DNA of 64,000 bases. It comes from Taudactylus pleione. Taxonomy: Eukaryota; Chordata; Amphibia; Anura; Myobatrachidae. Positions within the stretch are counted from its first letter, which is position 1; every line of letters starts with the position of its first letter. Shown piece after piece: positions 33,099 through 42,990 of the stretch. Below the pieces are notes generated by a model. It ran no database searches. It was not told the origin of the DNA and saw only the letters and a list, made by a program, of their open reading frames with translations. The position numbers were made by a program, and so were the translations under genes. Location of the stretch: positions 4,610,001-4,674,000 of the forward strand of contig JAUIMM010000686.1 in the NCBI GenBank assembly GCA_031769625.1, written 5' to 3'.

Positions 33099-33684
33099 AT
33101 GTGTCAATAGGCTCATCATCCACATCATGAACATTTTCTTTATGGTTGCTTAAGAGAGGGTACAAATTGCTTGTTACATTTTTATGGGTATTTTTGATAA
33201 CTGTACTTGCACATCCATCCACATAAGGTGGAGGTGGTGCGCGTGAACTACTGGCAATACCTTCTGCGACGCTACCTTGCTGCACGTGCGCACCATTTTG
33301 CGCCTCACCCGCATTGCAATTCAGCATCATGGATGTATTCTCTGGCAATGCGCTCGCAATGCTAGTTTGTGTCGCTTGCGCATTTTTAAGCCACGCATCC
33401 CCTTCATGCTGCCACAACTTTAAACATTCATAATATTTTACCTTTTTCTCTCGGGAGCGCATCAGACTGATGTGATCCCGGACATTATCTAATACATCTT
33501 TATCAAAACTACCAATTCTGGGAAACGGTCTAACACTCTTCATCATCATTTTAAACCATACATCACAATACCTTATTGCATAAGTACCGTACTTAGTATG
33601 CATAATACGACGGGCCGATCCAAGCGGCGCTTCCATTAGCAGCACATCATTGTCTAACATCTCTATTGTTTGCATGGTTCCCAT
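33099..33684 (-). pseudogene. gag: Younger retrovirus gag, N-terminal part
   Basis: The open frame from ATG 33684 encodes a matrix-like N-terminus and, near its end, SSRAPPPPYVDG. PPPY is the late-domain motif that recruits NEDD4-family ubiquitin ligases for budding. It sits about 780 bases inside the primer site, where gag belongs. The frame is cut at 33099 by the Penelope-like insertion, so capsid and nucleocapsid are missing. The precise start is uncertain because the upstream leader also has open frames. Confidence 0.75.
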
Positions 33685-34496
33685 TCTAAAACAACTCCTA
33701 TGTTTTTCAATAAAGATTTAAACTGGTGAAAGACAGTCAAGATACTTTCACTTACCTGTGGACGATTTAAATGGCAGTGCCCACACATTGTGAAGATTTG
33801 AAGAAGGCTACTCCACACACCCGGATAAGATTTAAGAGGGCAACTTCCACACCTATGGAAGTTTAAGTCAGCTACTTCCACGCACCTCTCTACAACAAAG
33901 ACATCATGTACACCTGCTACTGTGTATAGAACGGTAAGCTGCTTACCGAGCGGCTAGCACTTAGCCCTTAAAGGTCATACGGTACCTCTAACTTTAGGGA
34001 ACAAGTTACCCCTACCAACAAATACTCACTGTTACACACTTTTTTCCTGCGCAGAAAAATACACGTTAACCCAGATATTGATATCAATTGAAAAATGTAA
34101 ACCTCAACGGCTTTGTTTAAACACGTGGCAGCACAACCGGAAGTACGGTACGTATACGCTATTGTGCGACCAGTTGCATACACAATAATGCGACTACCAC
34201 ACAACCGTATGACAACCTTTAGCTGCCTACACAAAAGTGCGTCTTGACTGTGTGCAAAACTGCGACTCAGCCGCGTGCTCAATACTGCGGCACCCCTCTA
34301 AACATAAGGTTCTATCAACAAAGGAAAACAAACTTTTTCCTCTCTTGTCCCTGGATTCTAGTCAGTGTCCCTGGCTCACACGAAAACAGGTAGTGATTTC
34401 TCAGCACCGAGTGGTTGCAGGTAAACCCTGCATGTGGCCACTCCACCCTTTGGTGAGATATCAATAACCGTATGTATCGTGTGAGTAGGTAAGTGA
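33685..34496 (-). other. Younger retrovirus 5' leader
   Basis: Non-coding sequence between primer site and gag. At 33760-33890 there are imperfect ~37-base repeats around CTTCCACRC. A packaging signal would be expected here, but nothing specific can be read. Confidence 0.5.
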
Positions 34497-34514
34497 CTTC
34501 ACTATGAGCCCCCA
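34497..34514 (-). other. Primer binding site, tRNA-Pro-like
   Basis: Two bases inside the 5' LTR the minus strand reads TGGGGGCTCATAGTGAAG. The first nine bases equal the tRNA-Pro primer site common in gamma-type retroviruses. The remainder has diverged. Confidence 0.65.
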
Positions 34515-34516
34515 AC

Positions 34517-35680
34517 TAAGGATATTGAATTACAGTAGAACCTCTATACACTCCTGCCTATACCTTCTAATATCCTACCTATACCTTCTAATATCCTGCC
34601 TATAAACCTCTAAGGATGATGCTATTTTGCGAACCCAGTCATATAGTAAATATAGACTCCAGACCTTGAACCTGTGGTTCCAAAGCACAAAGTGATATTT
34701 CAAGTAAAAGTACAGTCAGTTACACGCTATGATCTAAGTACAATTTAGCGCAAAGAATTATACAGACCCAAGTACAGTTATACATATGCAGCGCTTCAGG
34801 ACCAGATGTAGGCATCAGCAAGAAACCCCCGTCAATCAGCAATCAGCAAGAAGACTCAGAGTGGGGTCACAACACACACGTTTATACTCTCACAGAAACA
34901 GACAACACAATAGAGAGGCTTGTCGCTGATGCTATTGGTTCCCAAGGAGGATGCATCTGTTGCAGAGCATTTAACAGGTTGATTCAAATAGACACAGTCC
35001 AGTCTCTAACAACTGGTTGTCTCTGGTTTCCTGCCTCATGCACATCCTAACAGTTGGTCATGTAATGTACATTTCGGTGCTTTAAGTCTCTGCGGTCCAT
35101 AAGTTGAGAATGCATGTTGCGATCTTCACACTGACGATATCAGAATGCTGTTGAAAGAGTGCAGATCAGTATAATATCAAACATGACTTACTTATCATGT
35201 ATTAAACCTTAGCTACCAAATAACCTTTATTTCACAGCGAATATAATAAATGAACAAACTTGAATCTTATACTGTAAAGCTTATGAGACCTTTTATGTGA
35301 ATATGTACTGTGTAAGTATTTGGATTTTGATATAAAGACGCTAGTTAGCTTGGGGCAGATGCGTGCGCATGAAGCTAATAAACAGCGTTTTCATACAGGA
35401 TCTTATGCATTCGCTAATACGCGACTAGTTAACAGCGCAATTGTGCGTATTAATGTGTGTATGAGAAATGGTGAAAGATGCAATCGCATGATGCTAATAG
35501 TAATATTGCCATATGTACTTAAGTGTGAATTTACCTAAAATGGCGCTTGGGTGGCCATTCGCAAAATGGCGTCTTGCGATCTCATTTTCTAAAATGGCGT
35601 CTTGCGGCCAGTCACAAGATGGCGTCTTTATGATCTAATTTTATGCTGATTTTGTCTCAGCCAATTATCCAGCTTCGACA
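34517..35680 (-). repeat. Younger retrovirus 5' LTR
   Basis: Direct repeat of 22329-23487. Plus positions 35536-35630 hold five ATGGCGYC-type words in the U3 end. It is flanked on the right by GTAC (35681-35684), the target duplication. Confidence 0.9.
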
Positions 35681-36043
35681 GTACCTCATTTTTATCCCAC
35701 ACTTTGGGATAACTGGAATGCAGTAGACAGTGCTTTGACGTAGCCAACATATCTTGTGTATGGAACTCCATCTTCAAAAGAAACATTTGAAAAGTTAAAT
35801 AAGGACAATGATTCCTGCTTCATTAGTTCAATACAATCATGATCAGGAAAATAAAAAGTTTGTATATTTTCAGTGTCCTCCTTGACACTGTCACTATTTA
35901 CTGCTATTTTATCACTATTCTCTCCCATCTTTTGAAACCTGTGAAAACAGGATTCTACCATTGTACCTTTAAGAGTGACATTACTTGAACAACAAAGCTA
36001 CTTCGTATTTCATAAGCCTAACAACAGATAATTGCTTTCTGTT
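35681..36043 (-). pseudogene. Old retrovirus pol: connection region and start of RNase H
   Basis: An open minus-strand frame from 35961 ends in NVSFEDGVPYTRYVGYVKAL, which resembles the first strands of a degenerate RNase H (DGS-x-GYV type). The following part of RNase H lies at 22324 and below, on the far side of the younger provirus. Only about 360 bases remain between that provirus and the chromovirus, too little for the missing reverse transcriptase. Confidence 0.5.
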
Positions 36044-37285
36044 GTTCCTAGATTCCTAGACTGCTCATTATTTTAAACCTGATTCCATTTGGGTCACATG
36101 TTCTGAAACTTCCTATTGATCACAGACCTCTAGTATAAAGCCTGTTACTAACTGTGTCTCAGTGTCTGTGCAACATTGCTTTCAGGTCCTTTCTTGGACT
36201 CCTGCCAGATCCCCGCTGTGCTTGTGGATTGCTGTGGACTTTGTTGTACTCCAGATGAACTTCTCATGTCAGTCACCCGCCGCACTACAGGGCCCAGCAT
36301 TCCTATTGCCTAAGTATTGCTGATTGCTCCATCACTGCACTTTCACCATTTTGCTGCACTATTTATTTTGCCTGCTGTCTTTCCGTTCCTATGGATATTG
36401 AACTCATCATTGTTACAGTTGTCAACTGCACTGTTACAGTGTCATCTCTGCATCACGGGGCTCAACCCCGCTCCGAACCCTAGCCACACTACAGGGCCCA
36501 ACCCTGCTACAATATTCTCTGCATCACAGGGCTCAACCCTGCTACAATCTTCTCCACATCCCGGGGCTCAACCCCATTACAATCTTCTCCACATCTCGGG
36601 GCTCAACCACGCTACAATCTCCTCCACATCATGGGGTTCAACCCCGCTACAATCTTCTCTGCATCACGGGGCTCAACCCCGCTACAATCTTCTCTGCATC
36701 ACAGGGGTCAACCCCACTACAATCCTCTCTGAATCATGTGGCTCAACCCTGCTCTGAACTCTAGCCATGCCGCAGGGCTCAACCCAGTCCTGGAATCTCA
36801 TTGTCTTACAGGGCTTAACCCTGCTCTGACTTCACTACTCCACAAGGCTCAAGTTTGCTTCATCTCTCACTGTACCGCAGGGCTCAGTCCTGTCCCGGAA
36901 CTATATTATTCTGCAGGGCCTGCTCTGCTCTGGATTTCCATTATTATAGGGTTCTACCCTGGCAATGGTCCTTAATGTAATCCTGAGGTGTTAGCCTCAT
37001 TCTGGACTCGGGGTTCCCTACCACATTAGTTCCTATATGCTAAAGACTGCTTATATATAGTTGGAGATTCTATCCTATACATATTATTGCATATGTGAAC
37101 CTCTGTGCTGTTTGTGACTTTATTTGAGACCTTTCTGTTTATAATTCATATGTGAATAAATTCTATTTTACTTTTATCCTGTGCTACTGAGTTTCATAGA
37201 AAGGTCATTCCGAAGACCACCCCAGTTTATTGTGCCTAATAGGCCTGCCTCCCTCCAGGAGTCTCAAATGTCGGCAGCCGTGACA
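36044..37285 (+). repeat. Chromovirus 5' LTR, left end missing
   Basis: It aligns with 41630-42863 from the word ATTCCTAGA onward and ends CCGTGACA. It contains AGTATAAAGCC (36131-36141), a likely TATA box, and GTGAATAAATTC (about 37153), a likely poly(A) signal. A block of ~35-bp tandem repeats lies between. Confidence 0.88.
36440..36800 (+). repeat. ~35-bp tandem repeat within chromovirus LTR
   Basis: Around ten units of CAYCACGGGGCTCAACCC followed by GCTACAATCTTCTCT or similar. The same array is at 42020-42350 in the 3' LTR with small differences, so it belongs to the LTR. The open frames here, which predict NPATIFSASQGS-like peptides, are repeat artefacts. Confidence 0.9.
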
Positions 37286-37351
37286 GTTTGCACAGACCTA
37301 AAAATTAATTTGGATCTGGAACAGGCTGCTGGGGTACAGGTGCTTTAGGGC

Positions 37352-38200
37352 TTGACCACCCATTTGGAAGTACAGGAAAATACTCAAGTTCAAGTTTTAC
37401 AGTGTCTGCAGGATCTTTCCACACATCTTGATACTCTTAAAATTCCTGTAACAAGTACATCTGGGGTTTCTGCTTCTCATTTATGCCTACCAACTCCCAC
37501 CTCCTATGATGGTAATCCAAAAACATGTAGAGGATTTCTCAACCAATGTGAGATTAATTTTGAATTGTTACCTCAGAGTATTACCACCCCTCATGTCAAA
37601 GTGGCTTATATTATGTCATTATTGTCTGGTGCTGATCTAGAGTGGGCCTCTCCTTTATGGGAGAGAAATTATTCCTTAATGTCTAATTACCAAGCTTTTG
37701 TTTCTACTTTTAAAAGTATATTTGATGAACCTGGAAGATCAGTGGCTGCATCTGTGGACATTCTACGAGTAAAGCAGGGAGCAGCTCCAGTTGGTTAGTA
37801 TGTGGTTCATTTTCAAACTATAGCCGCAGAACTTAAGTGGAACAATGAGGCATTAAGAGCAGCATATTGCAATGGTCTCTCTGAGAGACTTAAAGATGAG
37901 TTGGTGACTCGGGATCTTCCTGAGAGTTTGGATGAGTTAATTTAATTGACTATTAAAATTGATCTGCATATGCGAGAACGAGGGGTTCAGAGGAATCGCA
38001 CTGTGTTCCAAAAATTCTCTTCCCCAATCTTGCTCTGTTCATAGTACATCTGATGAGACTATGCAAATTAATAAAGCCAAATTGTCTGAAGTGGAGAAGT
38101 AACGTAGAAGGCGTTCTAATCTGTGCTTGTATTGTGCATCCTCAGAACATTTTTTTTCTAAATGTCCAATAAGGCCGGGAAACGGTCGTCCCTAGTTGAT
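37352..38200 (+). pseudogene. gag: Chromovirus gag, interrupted
   Basis: The ATG frame from 37352 encodes PTSYDGNPKTCRGFLNQCE and DLEWASPLWER, the capsid block of Ty3/gypsy gag. A TAG after APVG (37796-37798) ends it. The same frame resumes (FQTIAAELKWNNEALRAA, GLSERLKDELV) up to a second stop near 37943. Degenerate sequence follows. A zinc knuckle CLYCASSEHFFSKC (C-X2-C-X4-H-X4-C, about 38123-38164) closes the gene. At least two stops and one frameshift are present. Confidence 0.88.
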
Positions 38201-38261
38201 GGAGGGGAAGTCAAACTAGGGGTACTCTCTAAAGTTTCCCCCCAAAAAGATTGTTTCATTT

Positions 38262-38540
38262 CTGTGAGCATTCCTGACTTGGTTCTTCATGTCAAGAGTT
38301 TTTGCATTGCTAGATTCTGGAGCAGCTGGCAATTTTTTTCATTGTCTTTGGTTCAAAAGTTGAAAATTCCTGTTGTTAAACTAACCCATTCTTTTTCCCT
38401 TTCTGCAGTAAATGGGACTAGAATTTCTAATGGATATGTTACACATCAAACAAAGTCTATAAAGTTGAGGGTAGGCGATTTGGATGAAGAAAGTTTAGAG
38501 TTTTTGGTATTACCTATTTCTATGTATGATATACAGTAGT
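38262..38540 (+). pseudogene. Chromovirus aspartic protease, frameshifted
   Basis: The catalytic block LLDSGAAGNFFS (about 38310-38345) is readable, but in a different frame from the segments on both sides (VKSF before; LVQKLKIPVVKL, then ISNGYVTHQT and EFLVLPISMYDI after). Two compensating indels therefore flank the active site. The D-S-G-A triad of retropepsins is intact. Confidence 0.75.
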
Positions 38541-38619
38541 TCTTGGTTTACCATGGTTAACTATTCATATTGATTGGACTTGTTCTCAAATTCTTTCTTG
38601 GAGTCCCAAATGCAAATTA

Positions 38620-40125
38620 AATTGTTTGATTCCTGTGGTACGATTGGCTGAAGTGAAAGTAGATGTTCCACTTTCTCTCCCACAGCCTTATCATGAATTT
38701 GCTGATGTCTTTTCTGAGCAGGCAGCAGACGAACTTCTACCGCATCGTCCCTGGGATTGTCCTATTGAAGTTATCCCTGGTAAAATGCCACCTAAAGGTC
38801 GAGTATAACCTCTCTCTGTTCCTGAGACTTAAGCCCTGTCGGAGTATGTGCGAGATAACCTACGAAAGGGGTTTATTAGGCCTTCTTCATCTCCTGCTGG
38901 AGCGGGCTTCTTTTTTGTAAAGAAAAAAGATGGTGGTCTTTGTCCATGTATGGACTTTAGAGGTCTAAATGAGATTACGGTAAAAAATAAATATCCTTTG
39001 CCTCTCATTACGGAATTGTTTGATAGAGTTAAGGGTTCTCAACTATTTACTAAACATGATCTAAAAGGAGCTTATAACTTGATCAGAGTTAAAGAGGGTG
39101 ATGAGTGGAAAACCACGTTTAATATGCGAGATGGCCATTATGAGAACCTTGTCATGCCTTTTGGCTTATGTAATGCTCCTGCGGTGTTCCAGGAGTCTGT
39201 GAATGAAATTTTCCGAGATATACTTTACCAGTTTGTTATTGTTTATCTTGATGATATTTTGATTTTTTCCAGGAATCTTTCTGATCATCGTACCCATGTT
39301 AAAGAGGTATTAAGTCGTCTTCGAGCTAATAAGCTTTATGGTAAGATCTCCAAGTGTGTTTTTGAAGTTCCAGTTATACCCTTTTTGGGTTATATCATCT
39401 CCGGTTCTGAGCTTCAGATGGAACCTGAAAAGTTAAAGGCTATTCAAGATTGGGTTTTGCCCACTTCGTTAAAGTCTATTCCGAGATTTTTAGGCTTTGC
39501 CAATTATTACAGAAAGTTTATCAAAGCTTTTTCAATGATTGTAGCCCCAATTACTGCTATGACCAAAAAAGGGGCTAATCCCAAAGTATGGTCCCCAGAG
39601 GCATTGAATGCCCTTCAGATTCTTAAAGATGCATTTTCTGCGGCCCCCATTCTAGTTCAATCTGACGTTGAGAAACCATTTATGCTAGAAGTGGATGCTT
39701 CCACTTATGGAGTTGGGGCTGTTTTGTCTCAAGTGGCTGCAGATGGGAGAACAGTGTCTTGTGGATTCTTTTCACAAAAGTTTTCTAGTGCTGAGAGTAA
39801 TTACTCCATCGGGGACCAGGAACTGTTAGCTATTAAGTTAGCTTTGGGAGAGTGGAGATATTTATTAGAAGGTGCAAAACATCCTGTTACTATTTTTACA
39901 GACCATAAAAATTTGTTGTATTTGAAGACTGCCACCCATGACAAGCTCGTTGGGCACTCTTTTTTTCTCATTTTGATTTTGTCCTCAGGTATCATCCAGG
40001 TTTATTTGAATAAAAAGGCAGATGCTCTCTCACAATCAATGTTGGAAGAGAAAGAACAAAATGAGGATCAAAGGTACCCTATAATAAACCCTCTGGCCTT
40101 TTCTTCAATTTCCATCTCTCCTGAT
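38620..40125 (+). pseudogene. pol: Chromovirus reverse transcriptase and RNase H
   Basis: A short leader (VPLSLPQPYHEFADVFSEQ, 38668-38725) is followed, after a stop near 38806, by an open frame from 38848. Its landmarks are GFIRPSSSPAGAGFFFVKKK, FTKHDLKGAY (first aspartate, residue 71), VMPFGLCNAPAVFQ, the catalytic YLDD (residues 133-136), FLGFANYYRKF, and the RNase H residues in LEVDAST (285), DQELLAIK (327) and FTDHKNL (354). Near 39950 the local sequence (GHSFFLILIL) departs from the family, so a small frameshift or indel is likely there. Catalytic residues are all present. Confidence 0.92.
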
Positions 40126-41068
40126 CCTCCTCCTGGGAAGATACTTGTGGCACCTGAGTTACGAGGTATAATTCTTTCCTGGGCTCATAATTCTCATTAC
40201 TCAGGACATCCAGGGGTTCATAAATGTACTCTTTTTTGCAACGTCCCTATTGGTGGTCTTCCATGAAAAAAGATGTCCAAGAGTTTATACGTTCTTGTTC
40301 TAAGTGTGTACAACATAAGTCCTCCCGGCAGTCTCCAGTTGGTCCTCTCGACCCACTACCCATTCCCACCCAACCATGGACCCATCTTTCCGTGGATTTT
40401 ATGACAGATCTTCCTGTGTCTAGGGGGTGTACAGTTATTTGGGTAGTGGTAGATTGTTTTACCAGGATGGCTCATTTTTGTCCTTTGGCTCGAATTCCAT
40501 CAGCCCCCAAATTAGCACAAAATATTTATCAAAGAGATATTTAGTCTTCATGGACTTCCTTCTGAGATAGTGTCTGATCGGGGTGTCCAGTTTGTTGCTC
40601 GGTTTTGGAGGGCTTTATGTTCATCATTGCAAATTAAATTACAGTTTTCTTCTGCATATCATCCTCAGTCAAATGGACAAATTGAAAGAGTGAACCAGGA
40701 GTTGGAGACCTTCTTAAGAATGTATATTTCTTCCTCCCAAGATGATTGGATGGATTTTTTTGCCTTGGGCTAAGTTTGCTCATAACTTTCATTATTCGTC
40801 TGCTACAGGTGTAAGTCCTTTATTTGCCAATACTGGTCGACATCCTTGAGTTCCTGAGCATCAGTCAATTCCTACTGTGGATGTCCCAGCAGCTAAAGCT
40901 ACCCTCCAACATTTTTCTGGAATTTGGACCCAGGTACATAAGTGTCTTAGGAAAGCCTCTCACAATTATAAAACCTTTGCTGATAGAAAACGTTCGGCTG
41001 TTCATAAGTATTCTGATGGGGATCATGTCTGGTTGTCTACTAGAAATCTTTGACTTAAAGTATCTACC
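40126..41068 (+). pseudogene. Chromovirus integrase, fragmented
   Basis: The zinc-binding part HNSHYSGHPGVHK (about 40190) and, after a frameshift, CSKCVQHK (40290) form the H-H-C-C motif. The core follows with the first aspartate in VDFMTDLP (40398), VVVDCFTRMAHF, the second in IVSDRGVQFVARFW (about 40575) and the glutamate in NGQIERVNQELE (about 40690). Frames change at about 40530 and 40765. Stops after GRHP and RNL break the C-terminal part. All three catalytic residues are still encoded. Confidence 0.88.
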
Positions 41069-41460
41069 ATGAAGTTTGCTCCCTGGTATATTGGTCCTTT
41101 TCGTATTATAAAAATTATCAAACCAGTGGCAAGTAAGTTACAGTTACCTCCAACTATGCATGTACCTAACTCCTTTCATGTCTCCCTGCTTAGACCATTG
41201 ATTCTTAATCGATTTCATAACAGCTTGCCTAAAGTACCTCCTATAACAACTGCTCGAGGTGTGGAGTTTGAGATCGATAAGATTCTGGATTCACGTAAGC
41301 ATCAAAATCAATTGCAATATCTTGTAGACTGGAAGGGTTACGGCCCGGAGGAGAGATCTTGGATTAAAGACTCTGATGTCCATGCTCCTAAGTTGATACG
41401 TAATTTTTATGCTAAATTCCCTTTAAAACCTGGTGCGTGTTCAGAGACCACCCAAAAAGG
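41069..41460 (+). pseudogene. Chromovirus integrase C-terminus with chromodomain
   Basis: KFAPWYIGPFRI is the GPY/F-type module. VPNSFHVSLLRP leads into the chromodomain at about 41262-41415: FEIDKILDSRKHQNQLQYL, then VDWKGYGPEERSWI. Aromatic residues at the usual cage positions are mostly kept (Y and W, W). Chromodomains of this kind are thought to direct integration to methyl-histone-marked chromatin. The frame stays open into the LTR. Confidence 0.92.
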
Positions 41461-41469
41461 GGGGGGAAC
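41454..41469 (+). other. Polypurine tract
   Basis: A-rich then G-rich run (AAAAAGG followed by seven further G and AA) directly before the TGTCAGG start of the 3' LTR. Confidence 0.8.
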
Positions 41470-42863
41470 TGTCAGGACTGCGACTATTTCAGTACATAAA
41501 GATAGACTACTTTTGCCAAAGTTCCATTGTGGTCATTGGAGGAGCTATCCTGCTTCCTGGCATGCTTCTCATTCAGGGGATAGAGTGTTAAAGTGATCAT
41601 CTGTTTCCCAGGTGTCGTCAGGTTCTGGAATTCCTAGATTGCTCATTATTTCAAACCTGATTCCATTTGGGTCACATGTTCTGAAACTTCCTATGGATCA
41701 CAGACCTCTAGTATAAAGCCTGTTACTAACTGTGTCTCAGTGTCTGTGCAACGTTGCTTTCAGGTCTTTTCTTGGTCTCCTGCCAGATCCCCGCTGTGCC
41801 TGTGGATTGCTGTGGACTTTGTTGTACTCCAGATTAACTTCTCATGTCAGTCACCAACTGCACTACAGGGCCCAGCATTCCTAATGCCTAAGTATTGATG
41901 ATTGCTCCATCACTGCTCTTTCACAGTTTTGCTGCACTATTTACTTTGCCTGTTGTCTTTCTGTTCCTGTGGATATTAAACTCATCCTTGTTACAGTTGT
42001 CAACTGCACTGTTACAGTGTCATCTCTGCATCACGGGGCTCAACCCCGCTCCAAACCCTAGCCACATTACAGGGCCCAACCCTGCTACAATCTTCTCTGC
42101 ATCACAGGGCTCAACCCTGCTACAATCTTCTCTGCATCCTGGGGCTCAACCCCGCTACAATCTTCTCTGCATCACGGGGCTCAACCACGCTACAATCTTC
42201 TCTGCATCCCGGGGCTCAACCCCACTACAATCTTCTCCGCGTCACTGGGCTCAACCACACTACAATCTTCTCCGCATCACGGGGCTCAACCCTATTACAA
42301 TCCTCTCTGCATCACAGGGCTCAACCCTGCTCTGATTTCTAGCCACGCCGCAGGGCTCAACCCTGTCCTGGAATCTCATTGTCTTACAGGGCTTAACACT
42401 GCTCCGACTTCACTACTCCACAAGGCTCAACTTTGCTTCATCTCTCACTGCACCGCAGGACACGGCCCTGTCCTGGAACTATATTATTCTGCAGGGACTG
42501 CTCTGCTCCGGATTTCCATTATTACAGGGTTCTACCCTGGCAAAGGTCCTTAATGTCATCCTGAGGTGTTAGCCTCATTCTGGACTCGGGGTTCCCTACC
42601 ACGTTAGTTCCTATATGCTAAAGACTGCTTATATATATTTGGGGATTCTCTCCTATACATATTATTGCATGTATGAACCTCTGTGCTGTTTGAGACTTTA
42701 TTTGAGACCTTGCTGTTTATAATTCATTTGTGAATAAATTCTATTTTACTTTTATCCTGTGCTACTGAGTTTCATGGAAAGGTAATTCCTAATACCACCC
42801 CAGTTTATTGTGCCCAGTCGGCCTGCCTCCCTCCAGGAGTCTCTAGTGTCGGCAGCCATGACA
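41470..42863 (+). repeat. Chromovirus 3' LTR, complete
   Basis: Starts TGTCAGGACTG after the polypurine tract and ends GCCATGACA, with a TGTCA/TGACA inverted pair. It carries the same TATA-like, poly(A)-like and ~35-bp tandem elements as the 5' LTR. The first ~150 bases have no counterpart in the 5' LTR, which is the evidence for the 5' truncation. Confidence 0.9.
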
Positions 42864-42990
42864 GTGTGCAGATTAGGTACCGTTAGTGTATCAAACCTGT
42901 AACCTTCTACCTATTAGGTTACTTGATCTGATCTGAAAGGATATTGTTTTACTGGCCACATGTTAGATTTAAGTTTAAATGGGCAGTAGC
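42864..42990 (-). pseudogene. Old retrovirus reverse transcriptase, N-terminal fragment
   Basis: From about 42975 down, PVKQYPFRSDQVT fits the start of gamma-type reverse transcriptase (PVKQYP motif). Stops follow, then VEGYRFDTLTVPNL up to the chromovirus boundary. The remainder of the domain is missing on the far side at 36044. Confidence 0.6.

Larger units (their letters stand above)
22329..35680 (-). mobile_element. Younger endogenous retrovirus, disrupted by a Penelope-like element
   Basis: Direct ~1.16-kb LTRs (22329-23487 and 34517-35680) start TGTCGAAGC on the minus strand. They are flanked by GTAC (22325-22328 and 35681-35684). Next to the 5' LTR is a TGGGGGCTC primer site. A gag fragment (33.1-33.7 kb), a short pol tail (25.57-25.73 kb) and most of env (23.89-25.56 kb) survive, all on the minus strand. 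The stretch from gag to the end of pol is replaced by Penelope-like DNA (25736-33098). The LTRs are very similar to each other by eye, so this provirus is clearly younger than its host provirus. Confidence 0.92.
36044..42863 (+). mobile_element. Chromovirus (Ty3/gypsy with chromodomain), 5' LTR truncated
   Basis: The order is LTR, gag with zinc knuckle, protease, reverse transcriptase, RNase H, integrase, chromodomain, polypurine tract, LTR, all on the plus strand. The 3' LTR is complete (41470-42863, TGTCA to TGACA). The 5' LTR lacks about the first 150 bases. Frameshifts and stops occur in gag, protease and integrase, so it is inactive. It lies in the reverse transcriptase region of the old provirus. 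Confidence 0.93.

Noticed and set aside
36317..36757. 146-codon frame repeated at 41895-42335
   Set aside because: It lies within the chromovirus LTR and reflects the ~35-bp tandem repeat (35 is not a multiple of 3, so frames cycle).
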